Shown piece by piece: positions 1 to 9,404 of a DNA stretch of 64,000 nucleotides. The notes under the pieces were generated by a model. That model did no database searches. It saw only the letters and a list, made by a program, of their open reading frames with translations, and was not told the origin of the DNA. The DNA comes from Brevibacterium daeguense (GTDB taxonomy: Bacteria > Actinomycetota > Actinomycetes > Actinomycetales > Brevibacteriaceae): NCBI RefSeq assembly GCF_021729135.1, contig NZ_JAJTWW010000001.1, forward strand, positions 558,001-622,000, read 5' to 3'. How positions within the stretch are numbered: position 1 is the first letter of the stretch; each line of letters opens with the position of its first letter. Made by a program: the position numbers and the translations under genes.

Positions 1-642
1 GTGTTCGTCCACTTCCTCGCCGTGCGCGGTCTGGTCGACGTCGACTCCGAGGTCTCGGTGGGCACTCGCGCCGGCGTGAAAAGCGTGACTCGGATCGCAG
101 ACCCACTCGGGGGAAGCGCGCCCTGGTACCGCGTGGACATGGGACCGTGGCGCTTCCCTGCGCCGATCGCGGGCGGTGCCGACTCCCTCGTCACCACTGC
201 CGGCATCGACGTGGCCAGGCCCGGCCTGAGTGTCGATCTCGGCAATCCGCACACTGTGGTCGCGCTGGCAGGTGCTGCCGACCTCGCAGCGGCCGACCTC
301 ACCCGGCGCCCTCAGGTCGAACCCGTCCCGGGCAATGGCACGAATGTCGAGTACATCGTCATCGAGCCCGACCATGACGGAGATCCCTCGACCGGCCGCC
401 TGAGCATGCGGGTCCACGAACGGGGTGTGGGGGAGACCCAGTCGTGCGGGACCGGGGCATGCGCGGCCGCGCTGGCTGCCCGCTACTGGGCAGGGGACGC
501 GGGGCCGAGCACCTGGTTCGTCAGCCTTCCCGGCGGAATCGTGCGCATCGAGATCACCGATGACGATGTCGCTCTGTCCGGGCCTGCTGTCCTGGTCGCC
601 GACATCGCCCTCGAGCAGGAGTTCAGCCGGATTCTCGCCTGA
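1..642 (+). CDS. dapF: Diaminopimelate epimerase, C-terminal part (5' end outside window)
   Basis: This enzyme interconverts LL- and meso-diaminopimelate for lysine and peptidoglycan synthesis in the cytoplasm. The visible 213 residues are the C-terminal two thirds of a protein that is usually 280-300 residues long. The frame is open from base 1, so the GTG there is probably internal. Visible family motifs are GNPH (residues 81-84), NGTNVEYI (about 112-119), RGVGET (141-146) and SCGTGACA, which carries the second catalytic cysteine (C149 of the visible part). The first catalytic cysteine lies upstream of the window. The gene is followed by a short 12-bp tandem repeat and a convergent methyltransferase gene. 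Confidence 0.93.
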   Translation: MFVHFLAVRGLVDVDSEVSVGTRAGVKSVTRIADPLGGSAPWYRVDMGPWRFPAPIAGGADSLVTTAGIDVARPGLSVDLGNPHTVVALAGAADLAAADLTRRPQVEPVPGNGTNVEYIVIEPDHDGDPSTGRLSMRVHERGVGETQSCGTGACAAALAARYWAGDAGPSTWFVSLPGGIVRIEITDDDVALSGPAVLVADIALEQEFSRILA

Positions 643-648
643 GCCCGG

Positions 649-684
649 GGCGGAACCCGAGGCGGAACCCGAGGCGGAACCGGA
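649..684. repeat. Three 12-bp tandem repeats after dapF
   Basis: The unit GGCGGAACCCGA occurs three times head to tail (first copy starts GGGC, third has CCGGA). It lies in the 59-bp gap between the dapF stop and the stop of the convergent methyltransferase gene. It may be a small slippage repeat. No hairpin was seen in it. Confidence 0.7.
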
Positions 685-701
685 GCGTGACCGCGAGCCA
701 C

Positions 702-1319
702 TCAGGCTTCCCGGCGAATCAGGATGACTCGGAAGCCCTTGGCCGAAGAGTGCTTGGTCGCCGTGAATGCGTCGCCCAGGGTCTCCTCGATCCACTTCCG
801 CAGTGAATCCGCGCCCAGGTTCTTCGAGACCACGAGCCATGCCTCCCCGCCGCGCCGGAGTCGCGGCAGCCAGGTCGTCAGGAGATCGTGGAGCACCTCC
901 TTCCCGACTCGAATGGGAGGGTTGGACCAGATCGCGTCGAATTCGAGGTTTTCAGGCACCTGATCCGGCGTGACCGGTCGGATCGAGTCGAGACCGAGAG
1001 CGTGCGCGTTCTCCTCCGTCAACCCCAGAGAACGCCGATTGACGTCGAGGGCCCAGATTCGCACACCGACGCCCGCATCCTGGGCTTCGAGTCCGGCCTG
1101 CAGGGCGATCGGCCCCCACCCGGAGCCCAGATCCAGCAGATCGCCCGGCGGCGGGGCCGGCACTGCTCGCAGCAGCACCTGCGTGCCGAGATCGAGCCGG
1201 CCGGGGGAGAACACTCCCGAGGCGGTCGTCACCTCGACGTCGCGCCCGGCCAGGCGGACGGTGATGCGCCGCGGCTGCGCCTCGACGTCCGGCATCTCCG
1301 AGAAGTAGTGATCGGTCAT
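702..1319 (-). CDS. Class I SAM-dependent methyltransferase, RsmC-like
   Basis: A 205-residue protein resembling the C-terminal catalytic domain of RsmC/RlmG, which methylate guanines in rRNA. The SAM-binding motif I is DLGSGWGPIALQA near residues 60-72, and SNPPIR is the NPPF/Y-like motif for base N-methylation. E. coli RsmC is about 340 residues with a duplicated domain. The shorter one-domain form is common in actinobacteria, where it is annotated simply as a methyltransferase. The ATG at 1319 is chosen because conserved sequence (HYFSEMP) follows directly. An upstream in-frame ATG at 1328 is possible, and no clear ribosome binding site separates them. It is convergent with dapF and divergent from hflX. 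The target base is not known from sequence. Confidence 0.8.
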   Translation of the reverse strand: MTDHYFSEMPDVEAQPRRITVRLAGRDVEVTTASGVFSPGRLDLGTQVLLRAVPAPPPGDLLDLGSGWGPIALQAGLEAQDAGVGVRIWALDVNRRSLGLTEENAHALGLDSIRPVTPDQVPENLEFDAIWSNPPIRVGKEVLHDLLTTWLPRLRRGGEAWLVVSKNLGADSLRKWIEETLGDAFTATKHSSAKGFRVILIRREA

Positions 1320-1490
1320 CGGATCCATGGTAGTCGCGCGCCGCCCCACGCGCGCGACAGGACTCATCGCCTCACCATGGTGCTCTTTGCGCACCCTGCT
1401 CGGATGCCCCCGGAGACTTGCCTCGGGTGGCCTCCCCACACCCACCCGGATGTGGGAGAATGGAAGACCGACCGAGAGAGAAAGCGCCTG

Positions 1491-3029
1491 ATGCCTGTGA
1501 ACGAATCCGACCCGGATTCACCGATGCCCGAGAACCAGCCCGAGTCCGAACCGTCCAAGGACGAACGTCGCCGTGCCATGGTCGACCGAGTCCTCTCGCG
1601 GGCCGGCACCGCCCTGACCGACGACGAGCTCGTCCACGAGTCCGGCGCACAGGCGGATGTCCTCGACAGACAGGCGCTGCGCCGGATCGACGGGCTGTCG
1701 ACCGAACTCGAGGATGTCACCGAGGTCGAGTACCGGCAGCTGCGGCTGGAGAAGGTCGTGCTTGCCGGCCTGTACTCGACGGGCACCGCTGCGGAGGCCG
1801 AAGCCTCTCTGCGGGAGCTCGCAGCACTCGCGGAGACCGCCGGGTCCACGGTGCTCGACGGGATGCTGCAACGTCGTGAGAACCCGGATCCGGGCACGTT
1901 CTTCGGCCGCGGCAAGGCGCAGGAGCTCGCCGAGGTCGTCGCCGCAGTGGGCGCCGACACCGTGATCGTCGACTCCGAACTCGCTCCGGGCCAGCGGCGC
2001 GGACTCGAGGACGTCGTCAAGGTCAAAGTCATCGACCGCGTCGCGCTCATCCTCGACATCTTCGCCCAGCACGCCAAGAGCCGCGAGGGCAAGGCGCAGG
2101 TCGAGCTCGCCCAGCTGGAGTACCTGCTTCCGCGGCTGCGCGGCTGGGGCGAGTCGATGTCCCGGCAGGCAGGCGGCCGGGTGGCCGGCGGCGAGGGCAT
2201 CGGCTCCCGCGGTCCCGGTGAGACGAAGATCGAGCTGGACCGGCGACGAATCCGCACGCGGATGGCCAAGCTGCGCAAGCAGATCGCCGGGATGGAGCCG
2301 GCCCGGGAGACCAAGCGCGCCAACCGCACCCGCAACCATGTGCCGAGCGTCGCGATCGTCGGCTACACCAACGCGGGCAAGTCCTCGCTGCTCAACCGCC
2401 TCACCGACGCCGGGGTGATGGTTCAGAACGTGCTGTTCGCCACGCTCGACCCGACCGTGCGGCAGGCGGAGACCGAGGACGGTCGCACCTTCACCTACAC
2501 GGACACGGTCGGATTCGTCCGGAACCTTCCCCACCAGCTCGTCGAAGCCTTCCGCTCGACGCTGGAGGAGGCGTCGTTCTCCGACGTCCTCCTGCACGTC
2601 GTCGACGCCTCGCATCCGGATCCCACGGGGCAGGTGGCGGCAGTGCGCGAGGTGCTCGCTGATGTCGACACCGCCGACATCCCGGAGCTCATCGTCTTCA
2701 ACAAGGCTGACATCGCGGACTCCGTCGAACTCTCGGCCCTGCTGCAGCGCTACCCGGGCTCGATCGCGGTCTCTGCCGCGACGGGCGCGGGGTTCGAGGA
2801 GCTGCAGACGCGGATCGGCGAGCTGCTGCCCGTGCCGGCCCACGAGGTGACGGTGCTCGTGCCCTACGATCGCGGCGACCTCGTCTCCCGGATCCACGAC
2901 GAGGGCACCGTCGTCGAGGAGAAGCACCTGCCGGACGGCACGGCGCTGCAGGCACGGGTGGACCCCGAACTCCTCAGCGAGCTGGAGGACTACCGCAAAC
3001 CGGATATGTTCTCCGGCGGAACCGCTTGA
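1491..3029 (+). CDS. hflX: GTPase HflX
   Basis: A ribosome-associated GTPase of 512 residues that splits or rescues stalled ribosomes. After an N-terminal extension, the HflX domain carries the glycine-rich linker GGRVAGGEGIGSRGPGE. The G domain shows G1 GYTNAGKSS (about 291-299), G3 DTVG (338-341) and G4 NKAD (404-407). The ATG at 1491 is preceded by a purine-rich GAGAGAAAG. The frame is open further upstream, but that stretch runs antisense to the methyltransferase gene and lacks family similarity. The last codons overlap the next gene by 4 bp (TTGA), so translation of the two is probably coupled. Confidence 0.95.
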   Translation: MPVNESDPDSPMPENQPESEPSKDERRRAMVDRVLSRAGTALTDDELVHESGAQADVLDRQALRRIDGLSTELEDVTEVEYRQLRLEKVVLAGLYSTGTAAEAEASLRELAALAETAGSTVLDGMLQRRENPDPGTFFGRGKAQELAEVVAAVGADTVIVDSELAPGQRRGLEDVVKVKVIDRVALILDIFAQHAKSREGKAQVELAQLEYLLPRLRGWGESMSRQAGGRVAGGEGIGSRGPGETKIELDRRRIRTRMAKLRKQIAGMEPARETKRANRTRNHVPSVAIVGYTNAGKSSLLNRLTDAGVMVQNVLFATLDPTVRQAETEDGRTFTYTDTVGFVRNLPHQLVEAFRSTLEEASFSDVLLHVVDASHPDPTGQVAAVREVLADVDTADIPELIVFNKADIADSVELSALLQRYPGSIAVSAATGAGFEELQTRIGELLPVPAHEVTVLVPYDRGDLVSRIHDEGTVVEEKHLPDGTALQARVDPELLSELEDYRKPDMFSGGTA

Positions 3030-5005
3030 GCCGCACGTCAGAGCTCCTCTCCACCGCTGTCACCTCCCTCGGAGGACAGCCGCGCGAGGGGCAGGAGACC
3101 ATGGCCGAGGCGGTCGCCGGGGCGCTCGATTCCGGCACCCACCTGCTCGTCCAGGCCGGCACTGGCACCGGCAAGTCCTTGGCCTACCTGGTTCCAGCGG
3201 TCGAGTATGCCGTGCGCACCGGCGAGCGCGTCGTCGTGTCGACGGCGACCCTGGCGCTGCAGGCGCAGATCATCGACCGCGACCTGCCGCGGCTGCTGGG
3301 GTCGGTGAAGTCCGACCTCACCCAGAAGCCGCAGGCGGCGGTGCTCAAGGGCCGAAGGAACTACGTGTGCAAGCACAAGCTGGCAGGCGGTTACCCCGAC
3401 GATTCCATGAGCATGCTGTTCGACCTCGGAGCCGACGATGCCGCCGGCCGCGGGGACGCGCAGAGCTCCGGCCTCGGCGAGGAGATCAGCAGGGTCCGCA
3501 GCTGGGAGCGGATCACTGAGACCGGAGACCGCGACGATCTGATCCCGGGGGTCTCCGACCGCGCCTGGGCGCAGGTGTCGGTCAACGCCTTCGACTGCCT
3601 CGGATCCCATTGCCCGCTGTACGAGGAGTGCTTCGCCGAGCGGGCTCGGATCAAGGCCTCGGAGGCCGACATCGTGGTCACCAACCACGCGCTCCTGGCC
3701 ATCGACGCGTTCGGAGACAGCACTGTCCTACCCGAGCACGCGGCAGTGGTCGTCGATGAGGCCCACGAGCTGCGCGACCGAGTGACCAATGCGCTGTCGG
3801 GGTCCCTGACGACCACGATGATCAACGCCGCAGCACAGTCCGCCCGCAGGCACACCCAGGTTCAGGACGGAGTGATCGGTCTGCTGGAGACGGCGGCCTC
3901 TGCGTTCGACAAGGCTCTGGACGCGACGCCCGAGGGCCTGCTCGAGAAGTGGCCCGACGCCCTGGCCGACGCGGTCGTCGCGGTGCGGGACGCGGCTCGC
4001 CAGATCACCGCGGATTCGGGTCAGAGCCGCGAGGCGAAAGAAGCCGACGCCGGCCGCCAGATGGCGCGGGCGAGGCTGCAGGAGGTCTTCGAACTGGCCG
4101 AGCGGATGGCTGAGTCTGCCGAGAACGACGTGGTCTGGGTCAGCAGGTCGAGGTTCCGGGAGACGGAGACCGTTTCACTCGTCGTCGCCCCGTTGAGCGT
4201 TGCCGGCACCATGCGCAGCGGCCTGTTCGCCGATTCCACCGTGATCGCCACCTCGGCGACGCTGGCGCTGGGCGGACGCTTCGAACCGGTGGCCGCATCC
4301 CTGGGCCTCGCCGGGCCGGAGGCGCCCCGGTATGACGCCATCGACGTCGGCTCGCCCTTCGCCTACGAGCGGCAGGGAATCCTCTACGTCGCGTCGCGGC
4401 TTCCCAAGCCCGCCCGGAGCGGACTCACGGAGGAGGCGATCGAGGAGCTGCGTGAGCTGATCACTGCCTCCCGCGGCGGAGCGCTGGGTCTGTTCTCCTC
4501 CAAGTTCGCGGCCGTGCAGGCGGCCGAGGCCCTGCGGGACGTCGTCGACACGCCGATCCTGCTGCAGGGTGAGGACTCCCTCGGAGCGCTCGTGGCCCGA
4601 TTCTCCGCGGAGGACGAATGCTCCCTGTTCGGGACCATGTCGCTGTGGCAGGGAGTCGATGTCCCCGGGCGGACGTGCCGGCTCGTCGTCATCGACCGGA
4701 TTCCGTTCCCGCGTCCCGACGATCCCTTGGTCAAGGCTCGCACCCACGCGGCCGAACGCAACAGGGCCAATGGCTTCATGACCGTCAGCGCCACCCACGC
4801 GGCACTCCGCCTGGCCCAGGGGGCCGGCCGGCTCATCCGCTCCACGGCTGACCGGGGAGTCGTCGCGATTCTCGATTCCCGCCTCCGCACCGCCCGCTAC
4901 GCCGGCTTCCTGCTGGGCTCGCTGCCGCCGATGTGGAAGACGGAGAACGGTGCGGCTGTCCGCGGAGCGCTCGCGCGGCTGGCACAGGACGGGCCCGCGG
5001 ACTGA
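3026..5005 (+). CDS. ATP-dependent DNA helicase, DinG/XPD (Rad3) family
   Basis: A superfamily 2 helicase of 659 residues. Walker A is AGTGTGKS (44-51) and the DEAH box lies in VVDEAHELRD. Four cysteines (C115, C191, C196, C202) have the spacing of the [4Fe-4S] cluster of XPD and DinG, so it should be an iron-sulfur helicase acting 5'-3' in repair or replication. The last motif is QGAGRLIRS. The start is a TTG at 3026 overlapping the hflX stop. It ends at a convergent terminator facing lexA. DinG is LexA-regulated in E. coli, but here the gene is cotranscribed with hflX and no LexA box is seen at its start. Confidence 0.92.
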   Translation: MSRTSELLSTAVTSLGGQPREGQETMAEAVAGALDSGTHLLVQAGTGTGKSLAYLVPAVEYAVRTGERVVVSTATLALQAQIIDRDLPRLLGSVKSDLTQKPQAAVLKGRRNYVCKHKLAGGYPDDSMSMLFDLGADDAAGRGDAQSSGLGEEISRVRSWERITETGDRDDLIPGVSDRAWAQVSVNAFDCLGSHCPLYEECFAERARIKASEADIVVTNHALLAIDAFGDSTVLPEHAAVVVDEAHELRDRVTNALSGSLTTTMINAAAQSARRHTQVQDGVIGLLETAASAFDKALDATPEGLLEKWPDALADAVVAVRDAARQITADSGQSREAKEADAGRQMARARLQEVFELAERMAESAENDVVWVSRSRFRETETVSLVVAPLSVAGTMRSGLFADSTVIATSATLALGGRFEPVAASLGLAGPEAPRYDAIDVGSPFAYERQGILYVASRLPKPARSGLTEEAIEELRELITASRGGALGLFSSKFAAVQAAEALRDVVDTPILLQGEDSLGALVARFSAEDECSLFGTMSLWQGVDVPGRTCRLVVIDRIPFPRPDDPLVKARTHAAERNRANGFMTVSATHAALRLAQGAGRLIRSTADRGVVAILDSRLRTARYAGFLLGSLPPMWKTENGAAVRGALARLAQDGPAD

Positions 5006-5020
5006 CGTCCACGGGCCCGT
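4989..5020. terminator. Convergent hairpin between helicase gene and lexA
   Basis: ACGGGCCCGCGGAC (4989-5002) pairs with GTCCACGGGCCCGT (5007-5020) around a TGAC loop, with a single mismatch in 14 pairs. The loop contains the helicase stop codon. It could serve both the plus-strand helicase and the minus-strand lexA that ends at 5045. There is no T-tract. Confidence 0.7.
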
Positions 5021-5044
5021 ACTGGTACCGCTCAGCCGCATGGC

Positions 5045-5803
5045 TCAGACGCGGCGGATCACCGCTACCACGATGCCCATGATGGTGGCCCGGTCGCCGT
5101 CGATCGGCTCGTAGAGGTCGTTCTGCGGGAGCAGCCACTGCTTGCCGTCCTTGCGGCGCAGCGTCTTGACCGTCGCCTCTTCGTCGAGGAGCGCCGCAAC
5201 GATCTCCCCGTTCTCCGCCGCGTTCTGCCGACGGACCACAACCCAGTCGCCGTCGCAGATGGCGGCATCGATCATCGAGTCGCCGGCGACTCGAAGCAGG
5301 AACAGGTCGCCCGACCCGACGATCTGCTTCGGCAGCGCGAATACGTCGTCCACCGCCTGCTCCGCGGTGATGGGTCCGCCGGCTGCGATCCTGCCGAGCA
5401 CCGGGACCATCGTGGTGTTCGCTGACTCCGGAACCGAGTGCGCCGTCTGCGCTGCCTCTTCTGCCGGGTTGACGATCTCGATCGCCCGGGGCCGCTTCGG
5501 ATCCCGGCGCAGATAGCCCAGCCGCTCCAGCTGGGACAGCTGATGGGCCACGCTCGACAGGGAGGCCAGCCCGACAGCCTTGCCGATCTCGCGCATGCTC
5601 GGGGGATAGCCGTTGGTGTAGACGGCGGACTCGATGGTCTCGAGCACCAGCCGTTGGCGCGGGGTCAGCCGCGGGTCTCCCGCAGCCGCCGAACCCTCCG
5701 GCAGTTCGACCACGTCGGCCTGTGTCGCGCGGAACTCCTCGATCTCATCCGCGACGCTGTCGTTGCGCGGACGCCCTCTGGGACGTCGTGGCTGTGTGCT
5801 CAT
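5045..5803 (-). CDS. lexA: SOS repressor LexA
   Basis: A self-cleaving repressor of the SOS regulon, 252 residues. The N-terminal winged helix (about 46-110, [13 protein letters not shown] onward) binds DNA. The C-terminal S24 peptidase domain has the cleavage bond Ala141-Gly142 (RIAAGGP), catalytic Ser176 (AGDSM) and Lys213 (ATVK). The ATG at 5803 is preceded by GGGAAGAGGA on the minus strand. An upstream in-frame ATG at 5902 adds 33 non-conserved residues and is rejected. It is divergent from a LysM protein gene, and GTTCGA half-sites in the shared 248-bp intergenic region suggest autoregulation and co-regulation. Confidence 0.97.
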   Translation of the reverse strand: MSTQPRRPRGRPRNDSVADEIEEFRATQADVVELPEGSAAAGDPRLTPRQRLVLETIESAVYTNGYPPSMREIGKAVGLASLSSVAHQLSQLERLGYLRRDPKRPRAIEIVNPAEEAAQTAHSVPESANTTMVPVLGRIAAGGPITAEQAVDDVFALPKQIVGSGDLFLLRVAGDSMIDAAICDGDWVVVRRQNAAENGEIVAALLDEEATVKTLRRKDGKQWLLPQNDLYEPIDGDRATIMGIVVAVIRRV

Positions 5804-5922
5804 TCCTCTTCCCCTGTCTGCCAACGCTTGGCTCCCTGGCGGCGGAGCCGGCTCCGACCGCCGTGTCCGTGCCCGATGCAACACTGCGAACTGATCGATC
5901 ACAACGTCGTTCTAATCCATTT

Positions 5923-5989
5923 TCACACACGCGTTCGAGATTCGGTGGACATTCGTTCGAATGTTGTGTTCAATAGTACATGAGTTCGA
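5923..5989. promoter_or_regulatory. Candidate LexA (SOS) boxes in the lexA/LysM divergent promoter
   Basis: Three copies of the half-site GTTCGA lie at 5933-5938, 5955-5960 and 5984-5989. The actinobacterial LexA box is TCGAAC-N4-GTTCGA. The best 16-mers are TCACACACGCGTTCGA (5923-5938) and TAGTACATGAGTTCGA (5974-5989), each with a perfect right half and 4 of 6 matches in the left half. The third, at 5945-5960, has 3 of 6. All three lie between the divergent lexA and LysM genes. That is where LexA-controlled lexA and divS-type genes sit in Mycobacterium and Corynebacterium. Binding is inferred. Confidence 0.65.
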
Positions 5990-6051
5990 TTACCTTGGTG
6001 GGTCCGTCTTCTCTTCGGCACCCGAAGCTCGACCAACTTCAGGAGGATGAC

Positions 6052-6405
6052 ATGGCTTCAGCTGCTCTTTCCCCAGCTCCTCGCGGGTCCCGGCTGACCT
6101 CGCGCGGCCGCCGCTTCGTGCGGCTGGCGAGGACTGTGGCGATCGTGATCGCAGCGCTGGCTGTCGGCATCGCAGTGGCCCTGTCCGCCTCACCGCAGGC
6201 GGCCGGTGCCTCGGAATCCGCTCTGGGCGGCACCGGGGAGTACTCGGTCGTCATCGTGGAGGACGGTGACTCGCTGTGGTCGATCGCCTCGGAGGTGTCC
6301 GGCGGGGTCGATACCAGGGATGTCGTTCTGGACATCGCTGAGATCAACAACCTGGGGGCTCATGTGGTGCACCCCGGCCAGAGGCTCGCGATTCCTGCGC
6401 GATAG
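6052..6405 (+). CDS. LysM-domain membrane protein, SOS cell-division inhibitor type
   Basis: A 117-residue protein. It has a basic N-terminus, one hydrophobic segment (about residues 28-48, TVAIVIAALAVGIAVALSA) and an extracytoplasmic LysM domain (YSVVIVEDGDSLWSIASEV to HPGQRLAIP) that binds peptidoglycan. The gene is divergent from lexA with LexA-like half-sites between. This matches the layout of M. tuberculosis Rv2719c, Corynebacterium divS and Bacillus yneA, which delay division during SOS. The ATG at 6052 follows a strong AGGAGGATG ribosome site at 6041-6049. An earlier in-frame ATG at 5980 lacks one. The division-inhibitor role is inferred from domain and position. Confidence 0.85.
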   Translation: MASAALSPAPRGSRLTSRGRRFVRLARTVAIVIAALAVGIAVALSASPQAAGASESALGGTGEYSVVIVEDGDSLWSIASEVSGGVDTRDVVLDIAEINNLGAHVVHPGQRLAIPAR

Positions 6406-6408
6406 ACT
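6403..6408 (+). promoter_or_regulatory. Candidate -10 box for a leaderless his operon mRNA
   Basis: TAGACT begins at the TAG stop codon of the LysM gene and ends 6 nt before the hisC GTG at 6415. That spacing would place the transcript start at or next to the start codon. There is no clear Shine-Dalgarno sequence before hisC, which agrees with a leaderless mRNA. The -35 region is weak. Confidence 0.5.
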
Positions 6409-6414
6409 TGTGCG

Positions 6415-7581
6415 GTGACTTCACTGCAGGATCTGCCCATCAGAGACGACTTGCGCGGCAAGGAGCCGTACGGCGCGCCACAGCTCGACGTGGCGGTTCC
6501 GCTCAACGTCAACGAGAACTCCTTCGCTGTTCCGGCCGACGTGGTGCGGGCGGTCCAAGAGTCGCTCGCCGCCGTGCTGGGCGATCTCAACCGCTATCCC
6601 GATCGCGAATTCACCGCACTGCGCGAGCGCCTGGCAGGGTACCTCGGGGATGTGCTCGAACGGCAGGGCGGCGGAACCGATCGCACGTCGATCGCTCCGG
6701 CCCAGGTCTGGGCGGCCAATGGCTCCAACGAGGTGCTCTCGCACATCCTGCAGGCCTTCGGCGGACCGGGGCGCAGTGCGCTCGGCTTCTCGCCCAGCTA
6801 CTCGATGCACCCGCTCATCACCACGTCCACGGGTGCCGAGTGGATCTCCGTTGATCGCGCTGACGATTTCGGGCTGGATGCCGAATCGGCTGCGGCAGCG
6901 GTGCGCGACCATGACCCGGACGTCGTATTCCTGTGCACTCCGAACAACCCCACCGGCAACGGCCTCGACCTGTCCGTTGTCGAGGCTGTGCTGGCCGAGG
7001 CACACGGCATCGTCATCGTCGACGAGGCCTACGCCGAATTCGCCCGCCCCGGGTTCCGCACCGCCCTGACTCTGCTGCCGGACCATCCCCGACTGGTCGT
7101 CTCCCGAACCATGAGCAAGGCGTTCGCATTCGCCGGGGCGCGGTTGGGGTACGCTGCGGCGGACGCGGCGCTTATCGATGCGCTGCGCCTCGTGCGACTT
7201 CCGTACCATCTGTCTGCGCTGACCCAGGCTGCCGCGTGCGCTGCCCTCGACCACGCGCCCTCATTGCTGGCCAACGTCGATCGCCTGGTGGAGCAGCGCG
7301 ATCGGATGAGCCGGGCACTGACGGAGCTGGGCTTCCGCGTCGTCCCCAGCGATTCGAATTTCATCCTGTTCGGCGGCGTGACGCGGCCGCCCGCGCTCTG
7401 GCAGGCGCTGCTCGAGCGAGGCGTTCTCGTGCGCGACAACGGAATCCCGGGCCATCTGCGGGTGAATGCGGGAACGGAGGCGGAGACGACCGCCTTCGTC
7501 GACGCCATCACCGCGGCGGTAGCCGCCGACCCGGGAATCGTCGCCGAATCATCTCAGACCGCTGTGAAGGGACAAGCATGA
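6415..7581 (+). CDS. hisC: Histidinol-phosphate aminotransferase
   Basis: A PLP-dependent fold type I aminotransferase of 388 residues that converts imidazole acetol phosphate to histidinol phosphate. The PLP lysine is K235 in [24 protein letters not shown] and DEAYAEF are further cofactor-site motifs. The GTG start at 6415 follows the LysM gene stop by 9 bp. The hisB ATG overlaps its stop (ATGA). hisD, which often precedes hisC in actinobacteria, is not present here, so it must lie elsewhere if the strain makes histidine. Confidence 0.96.
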   Translation: MTSLQDLPIRDDLRGKEPYGAPQLDVAVPLNVNENSFAVPADVVRAVQESLAAVLGDLNRYPDREFTALRERLAGYLGDVLERQGGGTDRTSIAPAQVWAANGSNEVLSHILQAFGGPGRSALGFSPSYSMHPLITTSTGAEWISVDRADDFGLDAESAAAAVRDHDPDVVFLCTPNNPTGNGLDLSVVEAVLAEAHGIVIVDEAYAEFARPGFRTALTLLPDHPRLVVSRTMSKAFAFAGARLGYAAADAALIDALRLVRLPYHLSALTQAAACAALDHAPSLLANVDRLVEQRDRMSRALTELGFRVVPSDSNFILFGGVTRPPALWQALLERGVLVRDNGIPGHLRVNAGTEAETTAFVDAITAAVAADPGIVAESSQTAVKGQA

Positions 7582-8180
7582 CTGACCGCCGCGCCTCGGC
7601 GCACCGGGTGACGAGCGAATCCGACGTCACCGTCGAGATCGACCTCGACGGGACAGGCGCCTCGGAGATCTCGACCGGAGTGCCCTTCTACGACCACATG
7701 CTCACCGCGCTGTCGAAGCATTCGCTCATCGACCTCGAGGTGCGGGCCGAGGGCGATGTCCACATCGACGTGCACCACACGGTGGAGGACACTGCGATCG
7801 TGATCGGGCAGGTCCTGCGCGAAGCCCTGGGGGACAAGGCCGGCATCCGCCGTTACGGCGATGCGCTGGTCCCGCTGGACGAAGCTCTCGCCCGATGCGT
7901 CGTCGACGTCTCCGGTCGTCCGTACTTCGTCCACAGCGGGGAGCCCGAAGGCCAGCAGTACCACCTCATCGGCGGCCACTTCACTGGATCGATGGTCGCC
8001 CACTCCCTCGAGTCGCTGAGCTTCAACGCCGGGTTCACCGTCCACCTGAACCTGCTCGCCGGGCGCGACCCGCATCACATCGCCGAGGCCCAGTTCAAGG
8101 CGTTCGCGCGTGCTCTGCGCGCGGCAGTCGAATCCGACCCGCGCGTCAGCGGCATCCCGAGCACGAAGGGCGCACTGTGA
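7578..8180 (+). CDS. hisB: Imidazoleglycerol-phosphate dehydratase
   Basis: A manganese-dependent dehydratase of 200 residues, the monofunctional form without the phosphatase domain of the enterobacterial enzyme. Metal-binding histidine motifs are [15 protein letters not shown] and the later [14 protein letters not shown]. The ATG at 7578 overlaps the hisC stop. The next gene starts inside its stop codon region (GTGA at 8177), so the block is translationally coupled. Confidence 0.97.
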   Translation: MTDRRASAHRVTSESDVTVEIDLDGTGASEISTGVPFYDHMLTALSKHSLIDLEVRAEGDVHIDVHHTVEDTAIVIGQVLREALGDKAGIRRYGDALVPLDEALARCVVDVSGRPYFVHSGEPEGQQYHLIGGHFTGSMVAHSLESLSFNAGFTVHLNLLAGRDPHHIAEAQFKAFARALRAAVESDPRVSGIPSTKGAL

Positions 8181-8776
8181 GTCGGACGGTGATCGTGACC
8201 CCGTTCGGCCAGCCGGACCAGCTCGCCGCCGCCTGTGTGCTCTCGGACATCCGGGGTGCCATCGTGCCGATCGGCGACTTCTCCGCCATCGTGCAGGACG
8301 ACACGGATATCGCTGCGGGCAACGCGGCTGCCGCAGCCATCTCCAAGCTCGCCGGCAAGCATGAGGTGCTGCTGATGGTGCGCAACGACGAGCAGATCGA
8401 CGCTGCGCACTACCGGCACGGCACCCGCGAATCGGACGTGCCCGCAGGGCTGGCCCTGACCAACCTCCCCGAGGATCTGGAGAAGCTCCTCCTGGAGATC
8501 AAGGCGCCGCAGGACATCGAAGGCTGGATCGACACCTCCGCGATGACCAAGCTGCAGGCCAGCGCGGCGACGATGACGCCTGCCCGAGCGGCGCTGGCAC
8601 GGACGGCGATCCTGTGGTTCGTCGTCGCGCTGCTGGCGGTGATCGCCATCGCCATCGGCGCGATAGCCGGGTTGCGAGGCGCCGCCGCGGGCTGGGCCGG
8701 CGCCGGATTGGGTGTTGTCGTGCTCGGATTCGGGCTCTACCGGATCAATGCGCTGCTGTCGGGGCGGCCGGCATGA
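8177..8776 (+). CDS. Membrane protein of unknown function inside the his operon
   Basis: A 199-residue protein with no recognised domain. The N-terminal ~140 residues look soluble and alternate beta- and helix-like stretches ([20 protein letters not shown]). The C-terminal end has two hydrophobic helices, roughly 142-165 and 169-188, followed by a short Arg/Pro tail. It is locked into the operon by GTGA overlap with hisB and ATGA overlap with hisH. Genes of this type are common between hisB and hisH in Micrococcales, but I know of no assigned role. It could tether a histidine enzyme or be unrelated to the pathway. Confidence 0.85.
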   Translation: MSRTVIVTPFGQPDQLAAACVLSDIRGAIVPIGDFSAIVQDDTDIAAGNAAAAAISKLAGKHEVLLMVRNDEQIDAAHYRHGTRESDVPAGLALTNLPEDLEKLLLEIKAPQDIEGWIDTSAMTKLQASAATMTPARAALARTAILWFVVALLAVIAIAIGAIAGLRGAAAGWAGAGLGVVVLGFGLYRINALLSGRPA

Positions 8777-9384
8777 GCCCGCGGGTGGTCGTCCTGGACT
8801 ACGGATCCGGAAACGTCCGCTCGGCGGTGCGTGCTGTCGAACGGACCGGTGCGCAGGTCGAACTCACCGGGGACCTGCAGCGGGCCGCCGCGGCCGATGG
8901 TCTGCTCGTTCCCGGCGTCGGCGCCTTCGCGGCGGTGATGGCGGGGCTCACGCGTGCCGGAGCTGTCGAAGTCATCCGCGAGCGCCACGAGAGGCAGCTG
9001 CCCATGCTCGGGATCTGCGTGGGTCAGCAGGTGTTCTTCTCCGCCGGCACCGAGCACGGAGTCACCGCCGCCGGGATCGGGCTATGGCCCGGGGAAGTGA
9101 CTCGCCTGGAAGCAGACGTGATTCCGCACATGGGGTGGGATCAGGTTCAGGTGCCTGCGGGATCGCGGATGTTCTCCGGCATCGAGAACGAACGGTTCTA
9201 CTTCGTGCACTCGTACGCCGCCCACGTGAAGCCTGCCGGCTCCGTGAGCACCCTCTCCACTCACGGTCGGCCCTTCGTGGCCGCGGTGGAGGACGGCTCC
9301 ACCTGGTCCACACAATTCCATCCTGAGAAGTCCGGGGACGCCGGAGCCGCACTGCTGACCAACTGGGTGAATGCTCTCGACTGA
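8773..9384 (+). CDS. hisH: Imidazole glycerol phosphate synthase, glutaminase subunit
   Basis: The glutamine amidotransferase subunit (203 residues), which supplies ammonia to HisF. The class I triad is visible as C82 (LGICVGQQ), H183 and E185 (QFHPEKSG). The oxyanion region is PGVGAFA. The ATG at 8773 overlaps the preceding gene. Its partner hisF is not in the window. Confidence 0.96.
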   Translation: MSPRVVVLDYGSGNVRSAVRAVERTGAQVELTGDLQRAAAADGLLVPGVGAFAAVMAGLTRAGAVEVIRERHERQLPMLGICVGQQVFFSAGTEHGVTAAGIGLWPGEVTRLEADVIPHMGWDQVQVPAGSRMFSGIENERFYFVHSYAAHVKPAGSVSTLSTHGRPFVAAVEDGSTWSTQFHPEKSGDAGAALLTNWVNALD

Positions 9385-9404
9385 GAGGAATCAAGGAAGA
9401 GAAG

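Noticed and set aside
888..1490. Upstream extension of hflX
   Set aside because: The frame is open but antisense to the methyltransferase gene, and HflX similarity and a ribosome site support ATG 1491.
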